Assembly: GCA_002376845.1 (NCBI GenBank)
Contig: DFOS01000028.1
Coordinates: 1-64,000 of the forward strand
Length of the DNA: 64,000 bases
Direction: 5' to 3'
From: Bdellovibrionaceae bacterium UBA3535
GTDB lineage: Bacteria; Bdellovibrionota; Bdellovibrionia; Bdellovibrionales; UBA840
Below, in pieces: positions 1 to 7,850 of this stretch; position 1 is the first letter of the stretch, and every line of letters starts with the position of its first letter. The notes below the pieces were generated by a model, which searched no databases, was not told where the DNA came from, and saw only the letters and a list, made by a program, of their open reading frames with translations. The translations under genes were made by a program, and so were the position numbers.

Positions 1-24
1 GATTAAGTCGTGACTAGTTCAAAT

Positions 25-49
25 AATGTGTAAACTATGTGCCAGGAAG
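25..49 (+). repeat. 25-bp IS-end-like repeat, copy 1
   Basis: This stretch matches at about 22 of 25 positions the repeat unit at 42044-42068, with the core GTGTAAACTATGTGCC identical in both. The copy lies just downstream of the toxin gene's 3' end. It resembles the repeated termini of IS481-type elements, but that likeness is from memory and no transposase is visible nearby. Confidence 0.55.
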
Positions 50-53
50 TACA

Positions 54-440
54 CTAGTCTTTTACAGCTCTCATATGTTTTTCAAGCCAACCAGCAATTT
101 CATCTAAGTCTATCTTCTTTTTGATGAGATCATTGATGATAAACGACTCCCCGTTGTCTGGATCTACTTTTAAACGATAACCATTCATACGCAAAAAAAT
201 AGCGGTGGTAGCAAAAGCAAGTCTCTTATTTCCATCAATAAAAGCATGATTTTGTGTTAAACTTTGCAGTAAAGCCGCCGCTTGTAGGGATAAGGTTTTA
301 TAATAACCAGTTTGTGGGCGCTTTAAAGCGCTTTCAAGTAAGCCCAGATCTCGCACGCCTCCTTGACCACCAAAGCGCTCAATTAAACGAGAATGAAGTT
401 CTAAAGTCTCTTGTAATGTTGGGTATAGAACAACTTTCAT
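54..440 (-). CDS. doc: Doc-like toxin (Fic/Doc family)
   Basis: This 128-residue protein carries HAFIDGNKR at residues 65-73, the Doc form of the Fic motif HxFx(D/N)GNKR. Lys replaces the second Gly of the classical AMPylator motif. Doc of phage P1 phosphorylates and inactivates EF-Tu, and the family's usual length is about 125 residues, so this copy is full size. Its ATG overlaps the TGA of the upstream antitoxin gene as ATGA, which implies translational coupling. The family assignment is firm; the EF-Tu target is inferred from Doc. Confidence 0.9.
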   Translation of the reverse strand: MKVVLYPTLQETLELHSRLIERFGGQGGVRDLGLLESALKRPQTGYYKTLSLQAAALLQSLTQNHAFIDGNKRLAFATTAIFLRMNGYRLKVDPDNGESFIINDLIKKKIDLDEIAGWLEKHMRAVKD

Positions 441-649
441 TTAGCCAAACGCTTTAGAAGCTCTTCATTATCATCCAAAACTTCATCCATAGCGCTACGA
501 AATGCAGGGCGTATTCTTGCGCGCTGTAAGTACTCAGCTACCGCTTCGCTAACTACGCTGGAAATACTTCTATCTGCCTCTTTCACATAGGACTTTAAGT
601 CCTTAAGCACCTCTTCATCGATTTGGGTGGCAAACTTTTTAGCCTTCAT
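437..649 (-). CDS. Ribbon-helix-helix antitoxin
   Basis: This 70-residue protein has an N-terminal CopG/MetJ-like half, with the strand KKFATQIDEEV followed by two helices around SISSVVSEAVAEYL. The charged C-terminal tail (DEVLDDNEELLKRL) is the usual toxin-wrapping part of such antitoxins. I chose the ATG at 649 because a GGAG lies 6-7 nt upstream; a longer in-frame start at 688 has none. It is translated before doc and overlaps it by 4 nt. A near-perfect palindrome over its promoter suggests that it autoregulates the pair. Confidence 0.85.
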   Translation of the reverse strand: MKAKKFATQIDEEVLKDLKSYVKEADRSISSVVSEAVAEYLQRARIRPAFRSAMDEVLDDNEELLKRLAK

Positions 650-668
650 ATTGACTCCTATAGAAATC

Positions 669-698
669 ATACTATCATGACATTTCATGAATTGTCAA
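669..698 (-). promoter_or_regulatory. Toxin-antitoxin promoter with palindromic operator
   Basis: On the minus strand a perfect -35 TTGACA (693-698) is followed after 18 nt by TAGTAT (669-674), about 20 nt before the antitoxin ATG. The 20-nt sequence TGACATTTCATGAATTGTCA at 678-697 is a palindrome at 18 of 20 positions and overlaps the -35 box and spacer. That is the expected place for an operator bound by a ribbon-helix-helix antitoxin. Confidence 0.75.
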
Positions 699-860
699 GA
701 TACGAGGTCTATCCGCCATACATTGCCTTTGATAGTTCTCGATTCCCCCGCGATCTCCTACGTAAAAAAGCCTCAATACTTAGATATTAAATTGAGAGCT
801 AACGTCATTGCTTGAATAATCATATCTGTTTGTAGAAGCCTCCCAAAAGAGGGTACTAAA

Positions 861-971
861 TTGAAAAAATCATTCATTTTTATACTCAAATTTTTCAGTA
901 CAAGCATAAGTCATGCATATGCAAGTGATCCAGCAGCGTGGAAAGATTCTTGGTTTATCCCTACAATCTAA
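861..971 (+). CDS. 36-residue exported peptide or gene remnant
   Basis: A TTG start with AGAGGG 7 nt upstream opens a 36-codon frame. Its product has a clear signal peptide: Lys-Lys, the hydrophobic stretch FIFILKFF, then HAYA followed by a likely cleavage site. The mature part would be only SDPAAWKDSWFIPTI. The last 11 nt overlap the 3' end of the convergent oxygenase gene. It may be a real secreted micropeptide, or the surviving 5' end of a longer exported protein cut off by rearrangement. Nothing in the sequence decides between these. Confidence 0.45.
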   Translation: MKKSFIFILKFFSTSISHAYASDPAAWKDSWFIPTI

Positions 972-1575
972 TTCCCGTATGCAAGTCATCACGAATCCAG
1001 CCGGTTAAGCTATAACGATCCGCTTTCACTTCTTTCACCTCATGCTCCAAAGAACTGTCGAAAACAACAATGCTACCTGCCTTTGGCTGAATGACTACTG
1101 GCTTGAGATCTTGATCATAAAGCACCAAACTCCCCGAACCCCTTGCACAGTCACTTAAATAAATCACACAGGTTAAAAGACGTCCTGGCTTTACCGAATG
1201 GCGGTCTCGATGTAGCAAGTAGCGATCACCTACTTCATATTTTGTAAGGTGACATTCAAACCTTTTTGCCGGCATATACAATTCTTTTCTAACAATCTCT
1301 AGCAAACCTAAAAAAACTGCTTGCATGATTTTCCCAGAATCTGTCGTAAAATCATCTACCCAATATATTTTGTCCGAGCGAATCTCTTTGATTTTTTTCT
1401 TACGCTCACCTTTGCCAATGGCTGCAGGCCTAAGCAAAGCCTTCTTCTCTGCCGATTTTGCAGCAGAAAGTAAAACTTCCACCTCCTGTGCAGATAAAAA
1501 ATTTGAAGCACGCCAATAAAAGTCTTTGGTATATTGTGATAGGAATGATTTTAAATGCTGCTCCCAGAAATGCAC
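961..1575 (-). CDS. 2OG-Fe(II) oxygenase, prolyl-4-hydroxylase/SM-20 type
   Basis: The 204-residue protein ends in a P4Hc-type double-stranded beta-helix. The iron ligands are visible as His122 and Asp124 in LLHRDRH and the distal His178 in SLEHEV. Arg187 in DRYSLTGW is the expected 2-oxoglutarate anchor. Proteins of this family use 2-oxoglutarate and O2 to hydroxylate prolyl residues or other substrates; the substrate here is unknown. No signal peptide is seen, so it is probably cytoplasmic. It stands alone, and its 3' end overlaps a tiny exported ORF on the other strand. Confidence 0.85.
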   Translation of the reverse strand: MHFWEQHLKSFLSQYTKDFYWRASNFLSAQEVEVLLSAAKSAEKKALLRPAAIGKGERKKKIKEIRSDKIYWVDDFTTDSGKIMQAVFLGLLEIVRKELYMPAKRFECHLTKYEVGDRYLLHRDRHSVKPGRLLTCVIYLSDCARGSGSLVLYDQDLKPVVIQPKAGSIVVFDSSLEHEVKEVKADRYSLTGWIRDDLHTGIRL

Positions 1576-1783
1576 AGCCCCTGCCCTAAATATAAAATAC
1601 TTTTGTGATCATGGAGGGATATAAGTTGTAGTTTTCGCCTCTAAGTCAATAGAAATTGCTGAACTTATAAGAAATCGACGAAAAAGCGATTGCTGTAATG
1701 CGTTTTTTACTGATTCCTATAGCAGAGTCATCCTATGATTTTCGTGCAAATGGATTGCAATTACTCAAGGAAGGGCGGGTGAA

Positions 1784-2782
1784 ATGTCTAAATTTCTCAT
1801 CTTAATACTATCAATAGCTAGCACTACTGCGTTCGCATCTCAATCGATCCGCGAATATACAGCTGCTTATTATTATCAAAGCAAAGACATTAGCTTAGAA
1901 AAAGCTTTACAACTTTGCCAAAAGAAAATGACCGAAGTTTCTCTTGCACTACAAACAACTGAAGTGGATGTATATTCGTCAGAATGCCGCGAGCTCTATC
2001 ATTCTCTACCAGGCGATGAAGTCCACGGTTACTCGGCAACATTTTTACTTCGCTTTCCGGGAGTTACTTATATTGATGAATTTGAATTAGAAGTTGGCCC
2101 CCGGTGTGAACTGGAGAAGGACCAGATTCTTCATCGAATTCGCAGCGCTGGCATTTCCGTTATCCAAAGTCAGTGCGACAAGCAAGCTCTAAAGCTCGAC
2201 TACCTATTTGAAACCGGCAAAGATATCGCAAAGCTTGGTAAAATCATGGTTTATAAAAACCAGGAAGATTGCCAATCTGCAATTTCGCAAGTCAAAGCCA
2301 GTTTAGCTAATCTGAATTCCTCCGTAATTCACGCACGCTGCGCCGATTTTGAATACAATAAGACGCAACTCACCTCTTTGCAGCTTTATTATATTTCTAA
2401 CAATCATTATGGGCAAAACACCATCATGTTAGAAGATTTAGATGAAGGGCAAAGCTGCAGCAATACGGCAAAAAACTTAGCCAATTGGTCACAGCAAGAC
2501 GAAGTCGAGCCAGTTCTTACCTCTTGCGTATATCACGGTGGAAAACTACAAAGACAGCTAACGTATCTTTATGAAGCGCTGGATCCGGTTAGAAGCCAAA
2601 TGTCTGCGGCCTATAAAGATGCGGCTAAGTGCCAACAAGTTCGAGAGCAAGTAGCAACGGCCATGGAAAAAGACTATCAAGTACTATCCTCCCATTGCTA
2701 CAAAACAAATACTAAGAGCTATCGCTACATCATACATTATTTAAATATTTACGATTTCACTAGAAGGCTCGATCAGCTCTAA
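1784..2782 (+). CDS. Exported protein with five Cys-pair modules
   Basis: I do not recognise this 332-residue protein. It begins with a signal peptide (MSKFLILILSIASTTAFA) and the start is set by AAGGAAGGGCGGG just upstream. The mature part consists of five imperfect repeats of about 60 residues. Each holds two cysteines separated by 21-22 residues: C-x22-C four times, then C-x21-C. Between the pairs lie Tyr-rich beta-like segments. The ten cysteines are paired and the protein is exported, so I infer five disulfide-closed modules in the periplasm or outside. No catalytic motif is visible. Confidence 0.75.
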   Translation: MSKFLILILSIASTTAFASQSIREYTAAYYYQSKDISLEKALQLCQKKMTEVSLALQTTEVDVYSSECRELYHSLPGDEVHGYSATFLLRFPGVTYIDEFELEVGPRCELEKDQILHRIRSAGISVIQSQCDKQALKLDYLFETGKDIAKLGKIMVYKNQEDCQSAISQVKASLANLNSSVIHARCADFEYNKTQLTSLQLYYISNNHYGQNTIMLEDLDEGQSCSNTAKNLANWSQQDEVEPVLTSCVYHGGKLQRQLTYLYEALDPVRSQMSAAYKDAAKCQQVREQVATAMEKDYQVLSSHCYKTNTKSYRYIIHYLNIYDFTRRLDQL

Positions 2783-2803
2783 TTTATTTTATTATTTCTA
2801 TCG

Positions 2804-2823
2804 GCGCACCTTTTCAGGTGCGC
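2804..2823. other. Intergenic hairpin
   Basis: GCGCACC and GGTGCGC form a perfect 7-bp stem with a 6-nt loop between the Cys-repeat gene and the symporter gene. No U-run follows on either strand, so it is a poor intrinsic terminator. It may stabilise the upstream mRNA's 3' end. Confidence 0.5.
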
Positions 2824-2846
2824 TTCGTAGTGATATATAATGGATT

Positions 2847-4220
2847 ATGGTGACTGATAATATACTAAATATACCCATCCAAAGTTTAAAGACCCTACAC
2901 AAATCGTTAAATTATATTCGCACTGCCAAACTATGGCTACAAGTATTGATTGCCATGTTTTTGGGGATTGCCTGCGGCTGGTTGCTTAGCCCCTCTATGG
3001 GCCTAGTTTCCTCTAGCACTGCCGATATTATGGGGGAGTGGCTAGCTCTGCCTGGCCGCCTATTTTTAGCATTGATCCAAATGATAGTTGTGCCCTTAAT
3101 TTTTACCTCTATTTTACAAGGGATTGCGGCAGCCGGAGACATCAAGAAGTTAAAGAAAACTGGCTTGTCGGCTACCTTTTTCTTTATGTCCACCACCGTT
3201 CTGGCAGTAATCCTGGGCATCAGTGTGGGAATCTTTTTTAAACCAGGGCAATACATCGATACCGAAAAAATCGTGCAATCCGATACTGCGAAGGCAAAGA
3301 TTGCTGCGATCCAAGAGCAAAGCGCAAATCAGAGCTCGGCCGAAGATGTGAGCCCATTAAAACAATTGCCAGCAAAATTTACGGGCATTTTACCTAAAAA
3401 CCCCATACACTCCATCGCCCAAGGCGATATGCTACAAATCGTTATTTTTGCCATCATCTTTGGTTTGGGCATGCTGCTACTTAAGCCCGAATCCGCACGC
3501 CCAATTTTAGATCTTACAGGCTCCATACAAGAGGTCAGTATGCAGATCGTAGGCATTGCAATGAGCTTTGCTCCACTTGCGGTTTTTGGTTTGCTCGCCC
3601 AGTCCGTAATTACCACAGGGCCAGAATCGCTCTTGGGTATCGGCATCTATGCCCTTGCCGTCATTGGTGCTCTAGCACTGCTATACATTTTCTATATTTT
3701 CTTGGCTTTTGCCCTCGGAAGAGTCTCTCCCATTGTTTTCCTTAAAGCGATTCGTGAGCCCACATTGATTGGTTTTTCCACCAATAGTTCCGCGGCAACC
3801 ATGCCCATCACTGTTAAAAGTGCAGAGGAAGGATTGAAAATCCCCACCTCCCTATCGCAATTTGTGATCCCCCTGGGGGCAACCATCAATATGGGTGGTA
3901 CTGCTTGCTATCAAGGCCTTACCACACTCTTTATGGCACAAATTTACGGTCTTGATCTATCCATTAGCGCACTAACAGCCCTTATCGTCACAGCCGTAGG
4001 CGCCTCTATCGGAACCCCGGCTGTCCCTGGAGTGGGCATCATTGTTCTATCTGGAGTGCTCAGCAGCGCTGGCATCCCGCTAGCGGGTCTACCACTCATA
4101 TTGGGTGCAGACCGCATACTGGAGCGTTTTCGCACCAGCCTTAATGTTACGGGGGATTTGGCCGCCTGTGTGGTCTTAAACCGCTTTATCAAAAGCCCTA
4201 ATGATAAGACAGATGGCTAG
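2847..4220 (+). CDS. Dicarboxylate/amino-acid:cation symporter (DAACS)
   Basis: This 457-residue inner-membrane protein belongs to the Glt/DctA family, which imports glutamate, aspartate or C4-dicarboxylates with H+ or Na+. The family signatures are present: STNSSAATMPIT (the SSAAT re-entrant hairpin), NMGGTACYQ (usually NMDGT) and GADRILERFRTSLNVTGD near the end. The Gly in NMGGT is a common variant. A TATAAT box at 2836-2841 lies only 5 nt before the ATG and there is no Shine-Dalgarno, so the message may be leaderless. The stop codon shares CTAG with the convergent helicase gene. Confidence 0.93.
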   Translation: MVTDNILNIPIQSLKTLHKSLNYIRTAKLWLQVLIAMFLGIACGWLLSPSMGLVSSSTADIMGEWLALPGRLFLALIQMIVVPLIFTSILQGIAAAGDIKKLKKTGLSATFFFMSTTVLAVILGISVGIFFKPGQYIDTEKIVQSDTAKAKIAAIQEQSANQSSAEDVSPLKQLPAKFTGILPKNPIHSIAQGDMLQIVIFAIIFGLGMLLLKPESARPILDLTGSIQEVSMQIVGIAMSFAPLAVFGLLAQSVITTGPESLLGIGIYALAVIGALALLYIFYIFLAFALGRVSPIVFLKAIREPTLIGFSTNSSAATMPITVKSAEEGLKIPTSLSQFVIPLGATINMGGTACYQGLTTLFMAQIYGLDLSISALTALIVTAVGASIGTPAVPGVGIIVLSGVLSSAGIPLAGLPLILGADRILERFRTSLNVTGDLAACVVLNRFIKSPNDKTDG

Positions 4221-5434
4221 CGAGCTTGCCTTCTTTCGGAGGTTTTTCTTTTGCGCTTACCGTAAAAGGCCTTCTTCTTTTTCGATTTATGTTTTTGACC
4301 TGTTTTATGTCGAAAGCCCTCGCCTTTTTCTACCGGCACATCGAGCATGGCATCGGCTATATCGTACTTCTTTACTAGCCGATTCCAAGCTTGGCGCTCT
4401 CTTGGTGTAACAAAACTAATGGACTCACCACTAGCACCATTTCTTGCTGTTCGGCCAATTCGGTGCACATAATCTTCATCTTGCATGGGCAAATCGTAAT
4501 TTAAAACATGTTCCACATTTGGCGCATCCAAACCTCTAGCGGCAACATCAGTGGCACATAGAATGCGGGTTTTGCCATTTTTAAAATTGGTAATGGCACG
4601 CTTTCTTTGCCCCTGCGTACGATCCCCATGAATCAAATCCACTGCCAAATTGTAACTAGCCAAATACTTTTTTAGCTTGTCCGTACCGTGCTTGGTTTTC
4701 AAAAATATAATCATGGAGCCTTTGCGCTCATTGATTTGATCCAAAACTAGGTCCATCTTTTTATCTGCTTTTACTACAATTGCTGACTGATGAATCGAAG
4801 CAACTGGCAGGGAGTTGTTTAGCGAAATATACTTAGGATTGGATAAATATTTAGCGGCTAAAGCTTTCACCTTCTTATCCAATGTGGCTGTAAAAAAAGA
4901 GGTCTGTCTTTCGGTAGGCAGATACTTTAGGATTTGCTCCAACTGCGGCGCAAAGCCCATATCAATCATGCGATCCCCCTCATCTAAAACCAGCTGCTGC
5001 ACTTTATGAATTTGTACAGTATTGCGTTTTAGATGATCGATCAGTCGACCAGGAGTCGCCACAATAATGCGCGGCTTGTTTTGTAAGATACGGAATTGCT
5101 TGCGAATGTCTTGCCCGCCTACCAATAGGGCCACACGCATTTTCTTATCGCCTTCTAAGAGCTTACGTAAAAAGTCTGCAATTTGCTGTGCAAGCTCCCG
5201 CGTGGGGGATAGAATCAGTCCCTGCTGTTTTGGAGACTGAAGAAGCTTCTCAATCATTGGTAAGGCAAAGGCAGCAGTTTTGCCGGAGCCAGTTTGTGCA
5301 CAGGCAATCAAGTCACTGCCTTCTAGTAAGATCGGTATAGCTTGCTCTTGGATTTCTGTGGCCGTTGTAAAAGACATCCTCTCTAAGGCATCTTTTAATA
5401 AATTGGCAAATGGATATTCTTGAAAATTGGTCAT
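4217..5434 (-). CDS. DEAD-box-type RNA helicase with DEGD motif
   Basis: The 405-residue protein has the full helicase set. These are the Q motif (FTTATEIQEQAIP), AQTGSGKT (46-53), PTRELAQQ, TPGRLID, motif II, motif III, ARGLD and HRIGRTAR. Motif II reads DEGD (151-154) rather than DEAD, and motif III reads TAT instead of SAT. A Lys/Arg-rich tail (KHKSKKKKAFYGKRKRK) follows, as in RhlE-like proteins that act on rRNA or mRNA. Upstream AGGAAG supports the ATG. Ala-to-Gly in motif II keeps the catalytic D-E-x-D, so I expect an active ATPase. The subfamily (RhlE, SrmB or RhlB) is unsettled. Confidence 0.93.
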   Translation of the reverse strand: MTNFQEYPFANLLKDALERMSFTTATEIQEQAIPILLEGSDLIACAQTGSGKTAAFALPMIEKLLQSPKQQGLILSPTRELAQQIADFLRKLLEGDKKMRVALLVGGQDIRKQFRILQNKPRIIVATPGRLIDHLKRNTVQIHKVQQLVLDEGDRMIDMGFAPQLEQILKYLPTERQTSFFTATLDKKVKALAAKYLSNPKYISLNNSLPVASIHQSAIVVKADKKMDLVLDQINERKGSMIIFLKTKHGTDKLKKYLASYNLAVDLIHGDRTQGQRKRAITNFKNGKTRILCATDVAARGLDAPNVEHVLNYDLPMQDEDYVHRIGRTARNGASGESISFVTPRERQAWNRLVKKYDIADAMLDVPVEKGEGFRHKTGQKHKSKKKKAFYGKRKRKTSERRQAR

Positions 5435-5596
5435 GGATTCTTCCTTTTTTTACCTCGAAAAAGAAAGATGGCTAATTCCAATTTTCCTTACGGGATAGGG
5501 CTATTTACGCGTCGCATCTACGCCTGTCAACAGCTAATCTGCTGCAGGCTTATTTTTGCAAAATGGCGGCAAAAAAAGAATGTAGCCCCTTTATAT

Positions 5597-6583
5597 CTAA
5601 TTATGAGGATCCTTCGTTAGCGAGGCCAACTTGATGCCATAGTAGTAGTAATTGTCGTCTTGCCGACCCCTGACCACTTCTCCTTCAAAACTAATGCTTT
5701 TAAATTTTTCATCTCCGATTGTGCCCTGAATTTGCATGCCAATTTTTAGTTGCGGACCGCTACCCTTATCTTCTTGGAGCAGGAGACCAAACTCATTGTA
5801 ATTGAGCACTTCCAATATTTTTTCTTCTGAATTTAAGAAAATATGTACTGGTATATGGGCAGCAAAACGCTTGGGTCTTTTTTGCGTACCGTATTCTTCT
5901 TCTAGGTACTTTGTCTCCACTGGCTTTTGCCTAGGCACTTGCCATACTTTTTTCGAATGAAGCTCCATGGCCGTAAGTTTGCCCTGATACACGCAGCCTG
6001 TATCCAGATTGATGCGATTCTTTTTAATTTCTACATCTGCAACGGGGCTATGACCATGTACAATTAGTTTTCCCCAATTGTGATCACTGTTTAAAAATGG
6101 CTTTCGAATCCAGATCATCTCTTCTGCATGCTGATTTAAATCTAGTTTTTGCAAATCCATAACCGGAACCCCGGCATGGACAAAGAAAAACTTTTTTGTC
6201 TCGTAAAAGTATCGAAGGTTTTTGAAAAACTGCATATGGGATTCGGGAATCTGAAAGCCCTTAGCATCCTCTGAGTAGCTAGCAAGAGTGGCGCCACCGC
6301 CGTTCATAATAAAGAGTGCCGCATAAAGCGAGCTGGGATCTTCTAAAAAATCCAACATCATGGCTTCATGATTGCCCTTAAGACAAATGACATGGCAGTG
6401 CTTTTGTAGATCCAATATGCATTCAATTACGCCTTTAGCATCCGGGCCGCGATCCACATAATCACCTAAAAAGACCACCGTACTTTTATTTGACAGTGGG
6501 AGTTTCTGCAAAAGCGCTCTCAGCTCCTCTGCACAGCCGTGTATGTCGCCAATAGCATAAATAGGATGATTTTTACGAAACAC
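5597..6583 (-). CDS. Metallophosphoesterase (PPP type) fused to PilZ domain
   Basis: Residues 1 to about 220 form a calcineurin-like phosphatase of the Ser/Thr phosphatase/ApaH type, with GDIHG, GDYVDRG, KGNHE, VHAG and VHGHSP all intact. The last ~100 residues look like a PilZ domain. They begin KRPKRFAAHIPVHIF, continue with LNYNEFGLLLQ where D/NxSxxG is expected, and end with a GEVVRG...YYYGIKL strand pair. PilZ domains bind cyclic di-GMP through an RxxxR and D/NxSxxG motif. Here both are altered, so binding is uncertain. The fusion suggests phosphatase activity under second-messenger control. It lies 46 nt downstream of arfB on the same strand. Confidence 0.8.
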   Translation of the reverse strand: MFRKNHPIYAIGDIHGCAEELRALLQKLPLSNKSTVVFLGDYVDRGPDAKGVIECILDLQKHCHVICLKGNHEAMMLDFLEDPSSLYAALFIMNGGGATLASYSEDAKGFQIPESHMQFFKNLRYFYETKKFFFVHAGVPVMDLQKLDLNQHAEEMIWIRKPFLNSDHNWGKLIVHGHSPVADVEIKKNRINLDTGCVYQGKLTAMELHSKKVWQVPRQKPVETKYLEEEYGTQKRPKRFAAHIPVHIFLNSEEKILEVLNYNEFGLLLQEDKGSGPQLKIGMQIQGTIGDEKFKSISFEGEVVRGRQDDNYYYYGIKLASLTKDPHN

Positions 6584-6629
6584 TGCACCAGCTTAAAAGT
6601 ATTCAAGACATTTAGCAAGCTTAGGGAGA

Positions 6630-7052
6630 CTAGTGTTCGACCTTCTTTCTAAGACTTTTTATTTCTCCGCGACGTTTTTTCTCTTTAAGGCGTTTTTCTT
6701 TTTGCGCTGCTTTGGGCTTGGTTTTTTTGCGTTTTTTCTGTGTTTTGGAGGCCTGGCTTAGAAGTTGCTTTAACTTATCCAAACAATCCTTTTTATTCCG
6801 ATCTTGGCTACGGTATTGATCCGAATAAATATGAATTTCACCACGATCATTTAAGTGTTTCGCTAAACGCATACTAAGATAGTCTTTTAAGATTAAGTCC
6901 ATGCTTTTTGATAAATCCAAACTCCATACTAGATGGACCTTTGTATTGGCTTTATTTACCTTTTGGCCGCCAGGCCCGGAACTTCTCGCAAAACGAAAAT
7001 TTATTTCCTGCATGGGAATCTTGATTTTTTCATTTACATACAAGTAAGCCAA
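6630..7052 (-). CDS. arfB: Peptidyl-tRNA hydrolase ArfB (ribosome rescue)
   Basis: This 140-residue protein carries the class I release-factor loop SGPGGQKVNK with the catalytic GGQ near its N-terminus. It ends in a long basic tail rich in Lys/Arg. That layout and length (about 140 residues) are those of ArfB/YaeJ, which hydrolyses peptidyl-tRNA on ribosomes stalled without a stop codon; the tail enters the empty mRNA channel. It lacks the codon-recognition domains of RF1/RF2, which excludes a normal release factor. The phosphatase-PilZ gene follows on the same strand. Confidence 0.93.
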   Translation of the reverse strand: MAYLYVNEKIKIPMQEINFRFARSSGPGGQKVNKANTKVHLVWSLDLSKSMDLILKDYLSMRLAKHLNDRGEIHIYSDQYRSQDRNKKDCLDKLKQLLSQASKTQKKRKKTKPKAAQKEKRLKEKKRRGEIKSLRKKVEH

Positions 7053-7126
7053 TAAAACCTCTCCACTTCATCCTACCAAGAGGCATTGCAAAAGAGTATA
7101 GGTTCTAACAGGAAATCATTATGAAA

Positions 7127-7828
7127 TTAAAATTTCGCTAGCAAACTGGTAGCAAACTTAGTATCTACGCGCTCCTTGGCGTCCACAGGATCATTATTGA
7201 AATTGTACAAATAAGAAGTTTTTAGACTTAAAGTATTAGTTAAGGTCACCGCAAGTGAAGCCTCTGCATTGATAAGGTAGTCATCCGAGGACTCAAAACT
7301 TTGAATATATTCTGCCCAGACTTTACCCTGCATTTCTTCACGAAACTTATATAGCCCCTCTAAATACAAACGCGAACGCGTAGTCTTTTCACTTTCTAAA
7401 GCCGTCACAGTCTTATTTTCCACCACATACCGCAAACCTGCTTCACTGAACGCAGTATAAGTATCCGTCTTCATCAGAAAGCGTTTCCAACCAGCATCCG
7501 TATTGTAGCGCCTTGAAAAACCGGCAAAGCGATCCGATTCCACCAAATGACCTAAAAAGACATCGTTTTTCTCATCCAAAGTATGATCGTACCTCAGGAG
7601 CACACGCCAGTTCTCAGCATTCGTGTCGCTTTCACTTTCACCATAGGTATAGAATAGATCTAACCGCAAACTTTCTTTTTGAAACGTATAGGTGTTTTTG
7701 GATTTTACATCATAGGTTTGCAATTCTGTATTTCCACTTGTGGAGAGCAAGGCTAGCTCTTCTTCAAATTGAAATTTAGCATGGGCATAACTAGAAGTGA
7801 GCAGTGCAAGAAGTATTATGTATCGCAT
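7127..7828 (-). CDS. DUF481 outer-membrane beta-barrel protein
   Basis: From the ATG at 7828 the protein has 233 residues and a signal peptide (MRYIILLALLTSSYAHA). A longer frame reaches 7906 but would bury that signal. STSGNTE close to the mature N-terminus, followed by alternating strands such as LRLDLFYTYGESE, is typical of DUF481/YdiY proteins. These are predicted outer-membrane barrels of unknown function, some of them salt-induced. The chain ends in a hydrophobic strand with a final Phe (TSLLAKF), as barrels do. No good Shine-Dalgarno is visible; the gene starts 22 nt after the preceding gene's stop. Confidence 0.75.
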   Translation of the reverse strand: MRYIILLALLTSSYAHAKFQFEEELALLSTSGNTELQTYDVKSKNTYTFQKESLRLDLFYTYGESESDTNAENWRVLLRYDHTLDEKNDVFLGHLVESDRFAGFSRRYNTDAGWKRFLMKTDTYTAFSEAGLRYVVENKTVTALESEKTTRSRLYLEGLYKFREEMQGKVWAEYIQSFESSDDYLINAEASLAVTLTNTLSLKTSYLYNFNNDPVDAKERVDTKFATSLLAKF

Positions 7829-7850
7829 GCAGAAAGATATAACGTAGGCT

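Noticed and set aside
2804..2823. Intrinsic terminator after the Cys-repeat gene
   Set aside because: The hairpin is good, but no T-run follows on either strand. It is listed only as a hairpin.
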